Part shown: positions 1 through 8,487 of the stretch, piece after piece
Layout: every line of letters starts with the position of its first letter
Position numbering within the stretch: the first letter of the stretch is position 1
NCBI GenBank assembly: GCA_008017155.1
Contig: SSGX01000009.1
Coordinates: 62,001 to 126,000 of the forward strand
Length of the DNA: 64,000 bases
DNA from: Neisseriales bacterium
Lineage (GTDB): Bacteria > Pseudomonadota > Gammaproteobacteria > Burkholderiales > UBA11063
Reading direction: 5' to 3'
Notes under the pieces: model-generated
The model's input: only the letters and a program-made list of their open reading frames with translations
Told to the model about the DNA's origin: nothing
The model's database searches: none
Program-made: the position numbers and the translations under genes

Positions 1-2810
1 AGTATAACTGGGATGGTTACTTTCTTAAACCACGTGATTTTCAAGTGTATGCAGCATTTAATGATATTTCTCTTGATTCTACTAAAGATAGTTTACCAAG
101 TATGAGTCATGTCAGTGGTGATATTTCTATCAGAAAGGATGCTGGTAGTCTTAATTTAAAGCTTAAAGATAGTGTACTTAATTATCCTCATTTATTCTTA
201 ATTCCATATGTTTTCAAAAATTTTGATAGTAATATCACGTGGAATATTGAGTCACATGGTAAGGTAAACGTGGTTTTACATAAAACGAATCTTGAGACTA
301 AGGATTTTAAAGGTTGGGCAGAAGGGAACTATCATACTGAACCGGATAATCCAGATAGTGTCGGCTATATGGCACTTAAAGCACATTTAGAGCGAACGCC
401 AGTTCACGCTGTTGGTTATTACCTGCCAAAATCAATTCCCATGTCTGTTTTGGAATGGTTACAAATGGGGTTAGCAAGTGGCTATGCAAACAATGCAGAT
501 TTGAACATGTATGGTGGATTGAATGATTTTCCTTATAAAAATGGTAAGGGGCTTTTTTACATTACAGCAGATATTGATAATGCAAAGTTGAATTATGTTA
601 AAAATTGGCCTGCATTAGAAAATATCAAAGGTAAATTTACCTTAAAAAATACTAGTATTATTGTAGATGCAGCTTCTGCAACCATTGAAAATAATCATCT
701 CGATATGGCCCATGTTGTTATTCCTGATTTTTCTTCTGAATCCGGAGTTTACCTTACTGCTCTTGGTAAGGCACATGGTTCAACAACAAACTTCCTAAAT
801 TATATTGCAAAAACACCGATAGATAAGATAATTGGCGGATTGTCTGAAAAGCTTATCGCCGAGGGTAATGGGAATCTCGACTTATACCTTAAAGTTCCAT
901 TTTCAGAACCAGCATTAACTGAAGTCAAAGGTACCTATAGGCTTATCAATAATCGTGCTTTATTTAAAATGCCTATACCATTGTTAAATGCTGTTAACGG
1001 TGATATAAATTTTTCTAATCATGGGGTTGACATCAAGTCGCTTCGTGCGGAAGCTTTTGATTCACGAGCTATAATTGCAGCAAAGACAGAGTCAGGCGGC
1101 ACAATTCATTTTAATGTAAATGCCCCAAAAGTTGACTATCGGAAGCTTGCTCAATTTTATTTACCTCCAATCGAAGAACTTATTGAAGGGAAATCTGATA
1201 CACAAATCAGGTTTGATATAAATAAACAGGGAATTAGTAATTTTAATGCCTCAAGCTCTCTAGTTGGTGTTATGTGTAGTGCTGCTGAACCATTGAAGAA
1301 AGCTGAAAGCATACCCGCAGCAATTAACTTTAATCTAAAACCCATGAGCCATGGTACTTATCTTGCTAGTTTTAAATATGCTAATCGTCTTAATGGTCAG
1401 GTAATTTTAGGTGCAACAAATATTACCAATCGAGTTAAGTTGGCAGTTGGTGATGCTGGTTTTATGACTGATCCAGATCCTGGAGTAGTAATGACGATTA
1501 ATGCTAATCCTGAGACGACCAATATTCTAGACTGGCTTTCAACTATTAAAAAAATGATATTAGGAATAAATGAAGGTAAAGAACTTAAAGCCGACGAATC
1601 TAGAGTCCCATCCTACTTTAGAAAAGCAATTACTAGTAACACTACTGTCAAGGCTGAGCAAATGGTTTTTCCTGCTCAACTACAGCTAAGTAGTAGTGAT
1701 ATAAAGTTTGGTAAGATTAGTCTTGAAGCTGGAACTGCAAATGTGTTCATAGATAAAACAAGTGCATATTTTAATATTTATACTCCAATAGTAAGTGGCG
1801 TAGGAAATTATAACTATAAAGAGAATAATCTTCTGCTAACTCTAGATAAGTTTATGTTATTCAAGAAAGCTCCGAAAAAGCTAGAAAGTGGTCCGATAAA
1901 TTTTGAGAATGGAACGGAAAGTGCTGTCAACATGAAGGTACCTTCAATGAAGATTGCTGTAAATAATTTATTTTATCAGAATCATAATTTAGGTAAACTT
2001 GGTGTTAATATTGAGCAGCAGGGTAAAGACTTATTGATTGAAAGTGGGTTAATTAGTAGCAAAGATGGCACAATCGGTTTTAGTGGTGCCAACTACTGTT
2101 TTGGCTGTGGAAGAGATAATTCCAGTGTCGATTTTAGATTTAATGCACAGATAGCAGATGCAGGTAATATATTATACGCCCTTGATTTGGGTCGCATCCT
2201 TGATAAAGGACGTGGAACTATAAATGGTTCAGTACAATGGAATGGTGGATTTCAAGATTTTAGTCCACTACGTATGATTGGTTCAGTAAATGCTGATTTT
2301 GCTTCTGGTAAACTATTAAAAGTTGATCCTGGAGTGTGGGGTGGCTTATTAAGTGTTATAAATCTACAAGGCATCTATGAGGTTGGATCAATGGATGTTC
2401 AGGATTTGTTTAAAAAAGGTTTTTTCTTTAACACTCTAGAAGTAAATGCAGATATTCTTGCTTCTCAGATTGAACTTAAGCATGTATATTTAGCTGGTCC
2501 TTTGGCACAGGTGAATAGTAATGGTATGGTTGACTTTGCTAATAATAACGTAGATGCGTATTTATCGATTACTCCTCGTCTTGGTTTTGCTATAGCACTG
2601 ACAGCTGGGGTCGCAACTTTAAATCCTTTAATAGGGCTTGGAGTATACCTTGGCGAGCTAGTATTGGGTAGTCCACAGAATAAGTTATTTACAATTGGTT
2701 ATCATATAAGTGGTAATTTAAATAAACCAAAAATTGAAAAAACAGGTGTTAAACAGCAATTCGTCAAAAATGTAAATTCTGCTGTAGGAAATTCTAGCGG
2801 TGGAAACTAG
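1..2810 (+). CDS. yhdP: YhdP family AsmA-like envelope protein, 5' truncated
   Basis: The frame is open from base 3 with no stop, so the window cuts the gene; about 935 residues remain of a family that usually has about 1270. The visible part is the long periplasmic repeat-rich region of AsmA/YhdP proteins and the characteristic C-terminus, with a hydrophobic glycine-rich stretch near the end and a terminal segment reading SGNLNKPKIEK. YhdP is an inner-membrane-anchored protein thought to help move phospholipid to the outer membrane; the membrane anchor would lie upstream of the window. The 3' end overlaps the start of the nitrilase-family gene by 11 bases, suggesting co-transcription. Family assignment is firm; the exact function here is inferred from the family. 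Confidence 0.85.
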   Translation, partial: YNWDGYFLKPRDFQVYAAFNDISLDSTKDSLPSMSHVSGDISIRKDAGSLNLKLKDSVLNYPHLFLIPYVFKNFDSNITWNIESHGKVNVVLHKTNLETKDFKGWAEGNYHTEPDNPDSVGYMALKAHLERTPVHAVGYYLPKSIPMSVLEWLQMGLASGYANNADLNMYGGLNDFPYKNGKGLFYITADIDNAKLNYVKNWPALENIKGKFTLKNTSIIVDAASATIENNHLDMAHVVIPDFSSESGVYLTALGKAHGSTTNFLNYIAKTPIDKIIGGLSEKLIAEGNGNLDLYLKVPFSEPALTEVKGTYRLINNRALFKMPIPLLNAVNGDINFSNHGVDIKSLRAEAFDSRAIIAAKTESGGTIHFNVNAPKVDYRKLAQFYLPPIEELIEGKSDTQIRFDINKQGISNFNASSSLVGVMCSAAEPLKKAESIPAAINFNLKPMSHGTYLASFKYANRLNGQVILGATNITNRVKLAVGDAGFMTDPDPGVVMTINANPETTNILDWLSTIKKMILGINEGKELKADESRVPSYFRKAITSNTTVKAEQMVFPAQLQLSSSDIKFGKISLEAGTANVFIDKTSAYFNIYTPIVSGVGNYNYKENNLLLTLDKFMLFKKAPKKLESGPINFENGTESAVNMKVPSMKIAVNNLFYQNHNLGKLGVNIEQQGKDLLIESGLISSKDGTIGFSGANYCFGCGRDNSSVDFRFNAQIADAGNILYALDLGRILDKGRGTINGSVQWNGGFQDFSPLRMIGSVNADFASGKLLKVDPGVWGGLLSVINLQGIYEVGSMDVQDLFKKGFFFNTLEVNADILASQIELKHVYLAGPLAQVNSNGMVDFANNNVDAYLSITPRLGFAIALTAGVATLNPLIGLGVYLGELVLGSPQNKLFTIGYHISGNLNKPKIEKTGVKQQFVKNVNSAVGNSSGGN

Positions 2811-3606
2811 CCTTAAAGTAGCCGCAATTCAGATGGTTTCTGTTAGAAACTGGAAGACTAACTTAGAAATAGCCCAAACTTTAATTAAAGAAGCAAGCGC
2901 AAATGGAGCCAATCTAATTGTGTTGCCAGAGTTTTTTATTCAAATAACTGATCCTGATGATCCTAAAAGATTAGACATTGCAGAAGAATTGGGTGCTGGA
3001 GCTATTCAAATTGCATTAGCGCAGATTGCTAAAGAATGTAGTATCTTTCTAGTTGCCGGAACTATACTTATTAAAGCTTTAAATGGTAAATACTACAATA
3101 CCTTAATTGTCTATAATCAAGATGGCGAACAGGTGGCATATTATAATAAAATTCATCTTTTTAAGTATGCTGATGAAACTAATCAGTATGATGAAAGTCT
3201 TACTTTTGTATCTGGTTCAGAGGTTAAAACCGTTGATATTTTTGGTTTTAGAATTGGTTTATCAATTTGTTATGATCTTAGATTCCCTGAACTTTATCGA
3301 AAAATGGGTAAGCTTGATTTAATTTTATTACCTTCAGCATTTACTTATACTACTGGGAAAGCTCATTGGCAAACATTGACAGTGGCGCGTGCTATAGAAA
3401 ATCAATGTTATTTTATGGCGGTTAATCAGGGAGGGCTTCATGAAACTGGCAGATATACCTACGGTCATTCTATGATTATAAACCCATGGGGCGAAATTAT
3501 GAGTAGTTGTGAGGAAGGTACAAAAATAATTTATGCTAATCTTTTTAAAAACAAAATACAAGAAATTAGGGCTAAAATTCCTGCACTTGAACACCGTATA
3601 TTATAG
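2800..3606 (+). CDS. carbon-nitrogen hydrolase (Nit2/omega-amidase-like)
   Basis: This 268-residue protein is a nitrilase-superfamily amidase. The catalytic triad is visible: Glu44 in LPEFF, Lys117 in YNKIHLF and Cys157 in SICYDLRFPE. Size and motifs fit the Nit1/Nit2 branch, whose members hydrolyse deaminated glutathione or alpha-keto-acid amides; the substrate here is not proven. It begins with a GTG that overlaps the yhdP stop by 11 bases, with a TAGGAA element about 10 bases upstream. A YhdP-nitrilase pair is common in betaproteobacteria. Transcription probably ends at the hairpin just downstream. Confidence 0.85.
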   Translation: METSLKVAAIQMVSVRNWKTNLEIAQTLIKEASANGANLIVLPEFFIQITDPDDPKRLDIAEELGAGAIQIALAQIAKECSIFLVAGTILIKALNGKYYNTLIVYNQDGEQVAYYNKIHLFKYADETNQYDESLTFVSGSEVKTVDIFGFRIGLSICYDLRFPELYRKMGKLDLILLPSAFTYTTGKAHWQTLTVARAIENQCYFMAVNQGGLHETGRYTYGHSMIINPWGEIMSSCEEGTKIIYANLFKNKIQEIRAKIPALEHRIL

Positions 3607-3613
3607 CAAAAAT

Positions 3614-3648
3614 AAAACCCCTGCTTTGAGCTAGGGGCTTTATTTTTT
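3614..3648. terminator. bidirectional terminator between nitrilase gene and ybaB
   Basis: An inverted repeat (CCCCTGC paired with GCTAGGGG, one bulged base) is flanked by A-rich sequence on the left and a T run on the right. It lies between two convergent genes and overlaps the ybaB stop, so it can serve both strands. Confidence 0.75.
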
Positions 3649-3982
3649 AGAATGGGAATTTCATTCCGCCAGGCATTCCACCAAATGGCATTCCTGCTGT
3701 AGCTGCTCCCATTTTCGATTGGCTTTGCTCTTCAACTTTGCGATTGGCATCATTAACTGCAGCAGCAATCAAATCTTCAAGCATTTCTTTATCATCCATA
3801 ACCGCATCATCGATTGAGACCTTCTTTATGTCATGCTTTCCTGTCATTAGCACCTTAACCATTCCTGCGCCAGATTCGCCTTCAACTTCAAGCTTTGCAA
3901 CCTCTTCCTGAGCTTTTTCAAGATTTTTTTGCATTTCCTGAGCTTTTTTCATTAACCCGGCAAGTTGTCCTTTATCAAACAT
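3647..3982 (-). CDS. ybaB: YbaB/EbfC nucleoid-associated protein
   Basis: This 111-residue protein has the YbaB/EbfC layout: an N-terminal helical segment rich in Lys, Gln and Glu ([16 protein letters not shown]), a central beta region, and a Gly/Met-rich tail ([11 protein letters not shown]). The family forms dimers that bind DNA and associate with the nucleoid. It lies 20 bases downstream of dnaX on the same strand, the conserved dnaX-ybaB arrangement; recR, often the third member, is absent because the next gene is convergent. Confidence 0.92.
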   Translation of the reverse strand: MFDKGQLAGLMKKAQEMQKNLEKAQEEVAKLEVEGESGAGMVKVLMTGKHDIKKVSIDDAVMDDKEMLEDLIAAAVNDANRKVEEQSQSKMGAATAGMPFGGMPGGMKFPF

Positions 3983-4002
3983 TTTAGTTCCTTATGTAAA
4001 AA

Positions 4003-5790
4003 TCAGTCAATTGGTTTTATTGAATTAGGGATTATTTTAGCAGAAAAGTTATTGATTAAATCCTGAATTATTGGATCATTTTTAATTGCCTCTTCTGCAA
4101 GCTGTTGTTTTTCACGAATAATGTTTTCTTTATGAATGTTTAATGAGGAGTCTAGAACCTCACTGAAATTAAAATCAATATCATATTCGCTGTTATAGCA
4201 TTCAAATAATAGTTTCTCAAGCGTATCAACACATTCGTGGGTAACCGCTTCTCTGAATTTATTATCAATAGAGATTGTTATTGTGCTTTCACTAAATTTT
4301 TCTAACTGAGAGTTTTTTAGTATCATACCTATTCCGGTATGTATCGGATATTTATTGTAATCAATAGAGTTGGTAAATTTTATCCAGTCACCATCAAATT
4401 TTTCAGCTTTTTTTTCTATGGCTAATTCAAAATTTGTTTCAATAGATTCTGCTGTAACTACTATATCTGCTTCAATATCTAAATTAGTTTGATCTTCTTC
4501 AGTTGCTTTCCAAGGTGGAGAGTCTTTAGTTTCAATGGTTTGATTTAGACTCTCGGGTTCAACCATTTCTAAAATACTTGTGTTTTCATTTTCTAAATGT
4601 GGCGATTCGACGGTATAACTCTGATCTAACTCTTCTCTATTTTTAACATCTTCTTGAATTGTATTAATTACTGAACTATTAAAATTTGAATTACTTACAA
4701 TAATCTGTTTTTCTTCTTTACTGCCAATCGTAAATGCGAGCATGCGCATTAACGACATAGTAAAGGATGGATATTTATTGTTTATCTTTTTTAATTGCTC
4801 ATTAGCCAAATTACTTATTTCAAAGAATAACTGGCAATCTTGAACGGATACTTGTTGTGCTAATTCAAGATATTCTGGTTTTAGTCCTGGAACTGGTGCA
4901 AGCTGAGCAATACCAATCTGAAATAAGGCATAATTTAGCTGCTGCATTAGGTTTTCAAGATTAGCACCATCGTTATTAAGTTTTTCACAAATAGCTAATA
5001 AATTCACACTATCATGGTTAATTATAGACTGGAGAATTTTAATAACTACTCCATCATCACTTATACCCAACATCTGTTGGACGGTTGCTTCTGCAATAAT
5101 CTCGCCCGAGAAGGCAATTGCCTGATCGGTTAGGGATAATGCATCACGCATACTACCATTAGCTGCGTTGGCAAGTATAGTGAGTGCTTGTTTTTGATAG
5201 TTAATCTTTTCTTGATCTAATACCCATGCCAGATGCTCTTCGATTTCACTAGCAGCAAGATTGCGTAACTTTAACTGTAAACAGCGCGATAATATCGTGA
5301 TCGGTACTTTTTGTGGATCGGTAGTTGCAAGGATAAAGACGATATGTTCTAGTGGTTCTTCTAGGGTTTTTAGCATTGCATTAAAAGCAGATTTTGATAG
5401 CATGTGAACTTCATCGATAATGTAAATCTTATATTTACCGCTAGTTGGTGCATACTGTGCATTTTCAAGTACTTCACGGATATTATCAACTCCCGTATTT
5501 GATGCGGCATCGATTTCGATTACATCAACATAGCGCCCACTATCAATTTGCAAGCAATTCTCACATTTGCCACACGGTTCATTATTTTCTGGAGTAAGAC
5601 AATTTAAAGCCTTAGCAATAATTCGTGCAATAGTTGTTTTACCGACACCTCTAGTTCCTGTCAGTAAATAGGCGTGATGTAGGCGATTTGTTGTTAGAAT
5701 ATTTTTTAAAATCGTTACGGTATTTTGCTGCCCAATTAGGTCAACAAATTTTTTTGGTCGCCATTTGCGCGCAAGTACAGTATGTGCCAT
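4003..5790 (-). CDS. dnaX: DNA polymerase III subunits tau/gamma
   Basis: A 595-residue clamp-loader ATPase. The N-terminal AAA+ domain shows Walker A (GTRGVGKTT, Lys51), the four zinc-binding cysteines (Cys64, Cys73, Cys76, Cys79), Walker B (DEVHML) and the arginine-finger segment (ILSRCLQ). The tau-specific C-terminal part, about residues 380-595, is acidic and divergent, as usual. Tau links the replicative polymerase to the helicase and loads the beta clamp. Inside the gene a run of eight A at codons 459-461 forms a likely -1 frameshift site, giving a 462-residue gamma-like product (separate entry). ybaB follows 20 bases downstream. Confidence 0.95.
   Translation of the reverse strand: MAHTVLARKWRPKKFVDLIGQQNTVTILKNILTTNRLHHAYLLTGTRGVGKTTIARIIAKALNCLTPENNEPCGKCENCLQIDSGRYVDVIEIDAASNTGVDNIREVLENAQYAPTSGKYKIYIIDEVHMLSKSAFNAMLKTLEEPLEHIVFILATTDPQKVPITILSRCLQLKLRNLAASEIEEHLAWVLDQEKINYQKQALTILANAANGSMRDALSLTDQAIAFSGEIIAEATVQQMLGISDDGVVIKILQSIINHDSVNLLAICEKLNNDGANLENLMQQLNYALFQIGIAQLAPVPGLKPEYLELAQQVSVQDCQLFFEISNLANEQLKKINNKYPSFTMSLMRMLAFTIGSKEEKQIIVSNSNFNSSVINTIQEDVKNREELDQSYTVESPHLENENTSILEMVEPESLNQTIETKDSPPWKATEEDQTNLDIEADIVVTAESIETNFELAIEKKAEKFDGDWIKFTNSIDYNKYPIHTGIGMILKNSQLEKFSESTITISIDNKFREAVTHECVDTLEKLLFECYNSEYDIDFNFSEVLDSSLNIHKENIIREKQQLAEEAIKNDPIIQDLINNFSAKIIPNSIKPID
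4403..4416 (-). promoter_or_regulatory. putative programmed -1 frameshift site in dnaX
   Basis: On the coding (minus) strand the frame reads GAA AAA AAA GCT GAA, containing the heptamer A AAA AAA in the correct register. A -1 slip gives AGC then TGA, so translation stops one codon after the slip, just as E. coli dnaX gives GAG TGA. The product would be 462 residues, ending Glu-Lys-Lys-Ser. The eight-A run could also allow transcriptional slippage. I did not see a strong upstream Shine-Dalgarno-like stimulator. Confidence 0.6.
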
Positions 5791-5852
5791 TAGTTTTTCC
5801 AGTTATTAATCGGGCTTATTTTATCATAGAATATGGCTTGCCCCAAATTGAT

Positions 5853-5873
5853 TCTATGATTTGTAATCATAGA
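5853..5873. other. perfect hairpin between the SDR gene and dnaX
   Basis: TCTATGATT-TGT-AATCATAGA is a perfect 9-bp inverted repeat with a 3-base loop in the 98-base gap after the sugar-acid cluster. No T run follows on the minus strand, so it may be a weak terminator, a processing site or an operator for dnaX. Confidence 0.45.
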
Positions 5874-5888
5874 TTTCTTATCAAGTGT

Positions 5889-6716
5889 CTATACTCCGGA
5901 ATATGCGGCAAAGCCTCCATCAACTGGTATTACAACTCCATTTACAAACCCGGAAGCCTTACTATCCGCTAGCCAGAGTAATGTACCAACCAATTCGTGA
6001 GCTTCACCAAATCGAGCCATTGGCGTATGAGTAATGATTTTTTCTGCGCGACTAGTCCATTTCCCATCATCAGTTTTTAATAATTTGTGGTTTTGTTGGG
6101 TAAGAAAAAACCCTGGGGCAATAGCATTTACCCGGATATTAGTCTTGGCAAAGTGTACCGCTAGCCACTGGGTAAAATTATTAATTGCTGCTTTCGCTGC
6201 ACTATAGGCAGGAATCTTAGTTAGCGGGCATAATGCACTCATTGATGAGATATTAATGATAGTCGCATCAGCTTTATTAAGCATCTGTTTACCAAAAATC
6301 TGGCAGGGTAATAAGGTACCCATGAAATTAAGACGAAATACAAAATCAATCCCATCTGCTTCAAGATCAAAGAAACTGGTTGCATCTGGTTTATTAGCAA
6401 TATCTGCTGAGTAATATTCTTCGCTACTGGTTCCTTTAGGATGATTTCCACCTGCGCCATTTAGAAGTAAGTCACAACTACCTAAGGTCTTTTCTATAAG
6501 TTCCGCAGCATCTTCTAGGCTTTTACGGTCAGTAACATCAGCACTAACGGCAATCGCAATCCCATTATTTGCTTCGATTTCCTTAATTAGATCAGCTGAT
6601 TTCTCTTTATCTCGTCCAATAATCGCTACTTTATAGCCATTATATGCTAGAGCTTTACAAAACTCATTACCAAGTACACCACTTCCACCAGTTACTACTG
6701 CTACTTTATTTTTCAT
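5889..6716 (-). CDS. SDR oxidoreductase, probable D-mannonate/fructuronate oxidoreductase
   Basis: A 275-residue short-chain dehydrogenase: N-terminal cofactor site TGGSGVLG, the NGAGG motif, catalytic Ser then Tyr-x-x-x-Lys in YSAAK, and the C-terminal VIPVDGGF segment. Its insertion around residues 95-125 and the HKLL/THTPMARFGE region resemble the SDR-type D-mannonate oxidoreductases (Bacillus YjmF/UxuB) that reduce D-fructuronate to D-mannonate with NAD(P)H. Gene context supports this: UxuA, which consumes mannonate, is in the same cluster. It is the last gene of the minus-strand run and lies 11 bases after csaA. A gluconate 5-dehydrogenase-like role is the main alternative. Confidence 0.75.
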   Translation of the reverse strand: MKNKVAVVTGGSGVLGNEFCKALAYNGYKVAIIGRDKEKSADLIKEIEANNGIAIAVSADVTDRKSLEDAAELIEKTLGSCDLLLNGAGGNHPKGTSSEEYYSADIANKPDATSFFDLEADGIDFVFRLNFMGTLLPCQIFGKQMLNKADATIINISSMSALCPLTKIPAYSAAKAAINNFTQWLAVHFAKTNIRVNAIAPGFFLTQQNHKLLKTDDGKWTSRAEKIITHTPMARFGEAHELVGTLLWLADSKASGFVNGVVIPVDGGFAAYSGV

Positions 6717-6727
6717 GAAAAATCCTC

Positions 6728-7069
6728 TTATTTAATTTTACTTCCATTAATTGTCTTCTGGTCAGCAGATACTAATAATGTTCCAAGCTGATTACATACT
6801 GTTGCAAGTACAAGTACTTCTGATTTTATTCCGGCGATAATTTTTACTGGGAAATTTACAACTGCTATAACTTTTTTATTAATCAAGTCTTCGGTTGTGT
6901 AGTTTTCTATTAATTGGGCTGAACTTGTTTTTATTCCAAGTTCGCCAAAATCAATTGTTAGAATATAAGCTGGAATTTTTGCCTTGGTGTTTGGCTCTGC
7001 ATTTATTATCTGTCCAGAGCGAATATCAATTTTCTCGAAATCCTCCCAGCTAATTTCATTAAAATTCAT
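6728..7069 (-). CDS. csaA: CsaA-like tRNA-binding-domain protein
   Basis: This 113-residue protein is a stand-alone OB-fold tRNA-binding domain. Visible signatures are FEKIDIRSGQI near the N-terminus, a central VIAVVNFPVKIIAGIKSEVL stretch and a C-terminal region that forms the dimer in CsaA/YgjH. The family binds structured RNA and has been linked to chaperone and export-related activity in Bacillus; its job in proteobacteria is unclear. It sits inside the sugar-acid cluster, 2 bases after the GPH transporter gene and 11 before the SDR gene, which is an odd partnership. Confidence 0.85.
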   Translation of the reverse strand: MNFNEISWEDFEKIDIRSGQIINAEPNTKAKIPAYILTIDFGELGIKTSSAQLIENYTTEDLINKKVIAVVNFPVKIIAGIKSEVLVLATVCNQLGTLLVSADQKTINGSKIK

Positions 7070-7071
7070 AG

Positions 7072-8412
7072 TTATGCTATTCCTTTTCTAATAGCTATTT
7101 CATTTACAATCTCTTGACAGCGATCATCGGTTAATTCATACCATAAAGTTATGATTATAGCGGCTATTCCTATGGTTATTGCCGGATATAATAATAGTAA
7201 GCCCTTAATCCCGGTTAAGGACGCATTACTTTGGATGGCTTTGGGTACATAACCAATTAATGTCAAACCAAGACCAGCCGAAAATCCAGAGATTGATTGG
7301 GCAACTTTACGTGAAAAGCTAAAAGCAGCATAGGTAACGCCAGCAGCGCGTTTACCTGTTTTCCATTCGCCATAATCAATAATATCAGAAATCAACGCCC
7401 AGACTATACCATTAGGAATACTTATTGCAATAAATGCTATACTTGCAAGAATTGTAAAACTTATCGGGTTTGAAGGAATAAAAAAATTAATGATGTCTGC
7501 CGTAATACTAATCCCGAAGCCAATTAGCATACTTTGTTTTTTGCCGAAAATTTTTACCATTTGTGGAATGGCAAATATTGACAAGATCGAGCTACCGATA
7601 ATAATGAAATTAATAATCGCAAGAAGCTTAACATCATTCAAATTATATTCGCAGAAATATACTAGCATCGCAATCTTGATATTGTATGCAGAAATCGTAA
7701 ATAAAGACATAATAATCAAAATCCAAAGAGGCTTATTACCTTTTAGAGCACCTAAGAGATCACGAGTACGAAGTTTCTCATTTGCGGGTGGGGTAATGTT
7801 TTCTTTGGTGAATTTATAGCAGGTATAATGAGAAATTATTCCTAATACCCCCATTATGGCTGCAGCTACTGGGAAGCCAATTTTATTATCATTAAAGAGT
7901 AATACAATAGGCATAAAAACTACACCAGTAATTAGTAAGGCAATCAGTGAACCTGCCTGTCTAAATGATGCTAATTGTGTCCGATCATTGACATCCTGTG
8001 TCATCGCTGCGGCAAGTGATCCATAGGGGATATTAACCATTGAATAACAAAGTCCCCAAATCATATAACTAGCATAGGCGTAGATTAATTTACCTTGAAT
8101 TGAGACATCTGGAAAGATAAAGGTGATTACGGTCAATGCTGCGAGAACAAATGCCGAATTAATCATAACTGGGCGGTATTTGCCATTTTTACTAGCTTTT
8201 CGTTTATCGATATATGAGCCAGCCAAAACATCCATAAAGGCATCAAAAATCTTACTAAATAGGAATACACCGCCAGCTGCCGCACCACTAATGCCGCAAA
8301 CATCGGTATAGAATTTCAGTAAATATGCTTGACCAAGGTCAAAGGTGAAGCCATTACCAAGATCACCAACACCATAAGCAGCTTTTTCTTTAAAGCTAAG
8401 TTTTTTTGTCAT
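7072..8412 (-). CDS. GPH-family sugar:cation symporter
   Basis: A 446-residue inner-membrane transporter with about 12 hydrophobic segments. The N-terminus (LSFKEKAAYGVGDLGNG, then FYTDVCGIS) is typical of the glycoside-pentoside-hexuronide symporters, the group that includes MelB, XynB/YicJ and the glucuronide carrier UidB. These couple uptake of a glycoside or hexuronide to Na+ or H+. It lies just downstream of a GH31 glycosidase (75-base gap), so it probably imports the substrate of that enzyme. The exact sugar cannot be read from the sequence. Confidence 0.85.
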   Translation of the reverse strand: MTKKLSFKEKAAYGVGDLGNGFTFDLGQAYLLKFYTDVCGISGAAAGGVFLFSKIFDAFMDVLAGSYIDKRKASKNGKYRPVMINSAFVLAALTVITFIFPDVSIQGKLIYAYASYMIWGLCYSMVNIPYGSLAAAMTQDVNDRTQLASFRQAGSLIALLITGVVFMPIVLLFNDNKIGFPVAAAIMGVLGIISHYTCYKFTKENITPPANEKLRTRDLLGALKGNKPLWILIIMSLFTISAYNIKIAMLVYFCEYNLNDVKLLAIINFIIIGSSILSIFAIPQMVKIFGKKQSMLIGFGISITADIINFFIPSNPISFTILASIAFIAISIPNGIVWALISDIIDYGEWKTGKRAAGVTYAAFSFSRKVAQSISGFSAGLGLTLIGYVPKAIQSNASLTGIKGLLLLYPAITIGIAAIIITLWYELTDDRCQEIVNEIAIRKGIA

Positions 8413-8487
8413 GATTACCCCTTAATTATAATCTTGTATGTATTTGTTATTATTCGAATCTGATATTACACACAAATATTTATCCCT

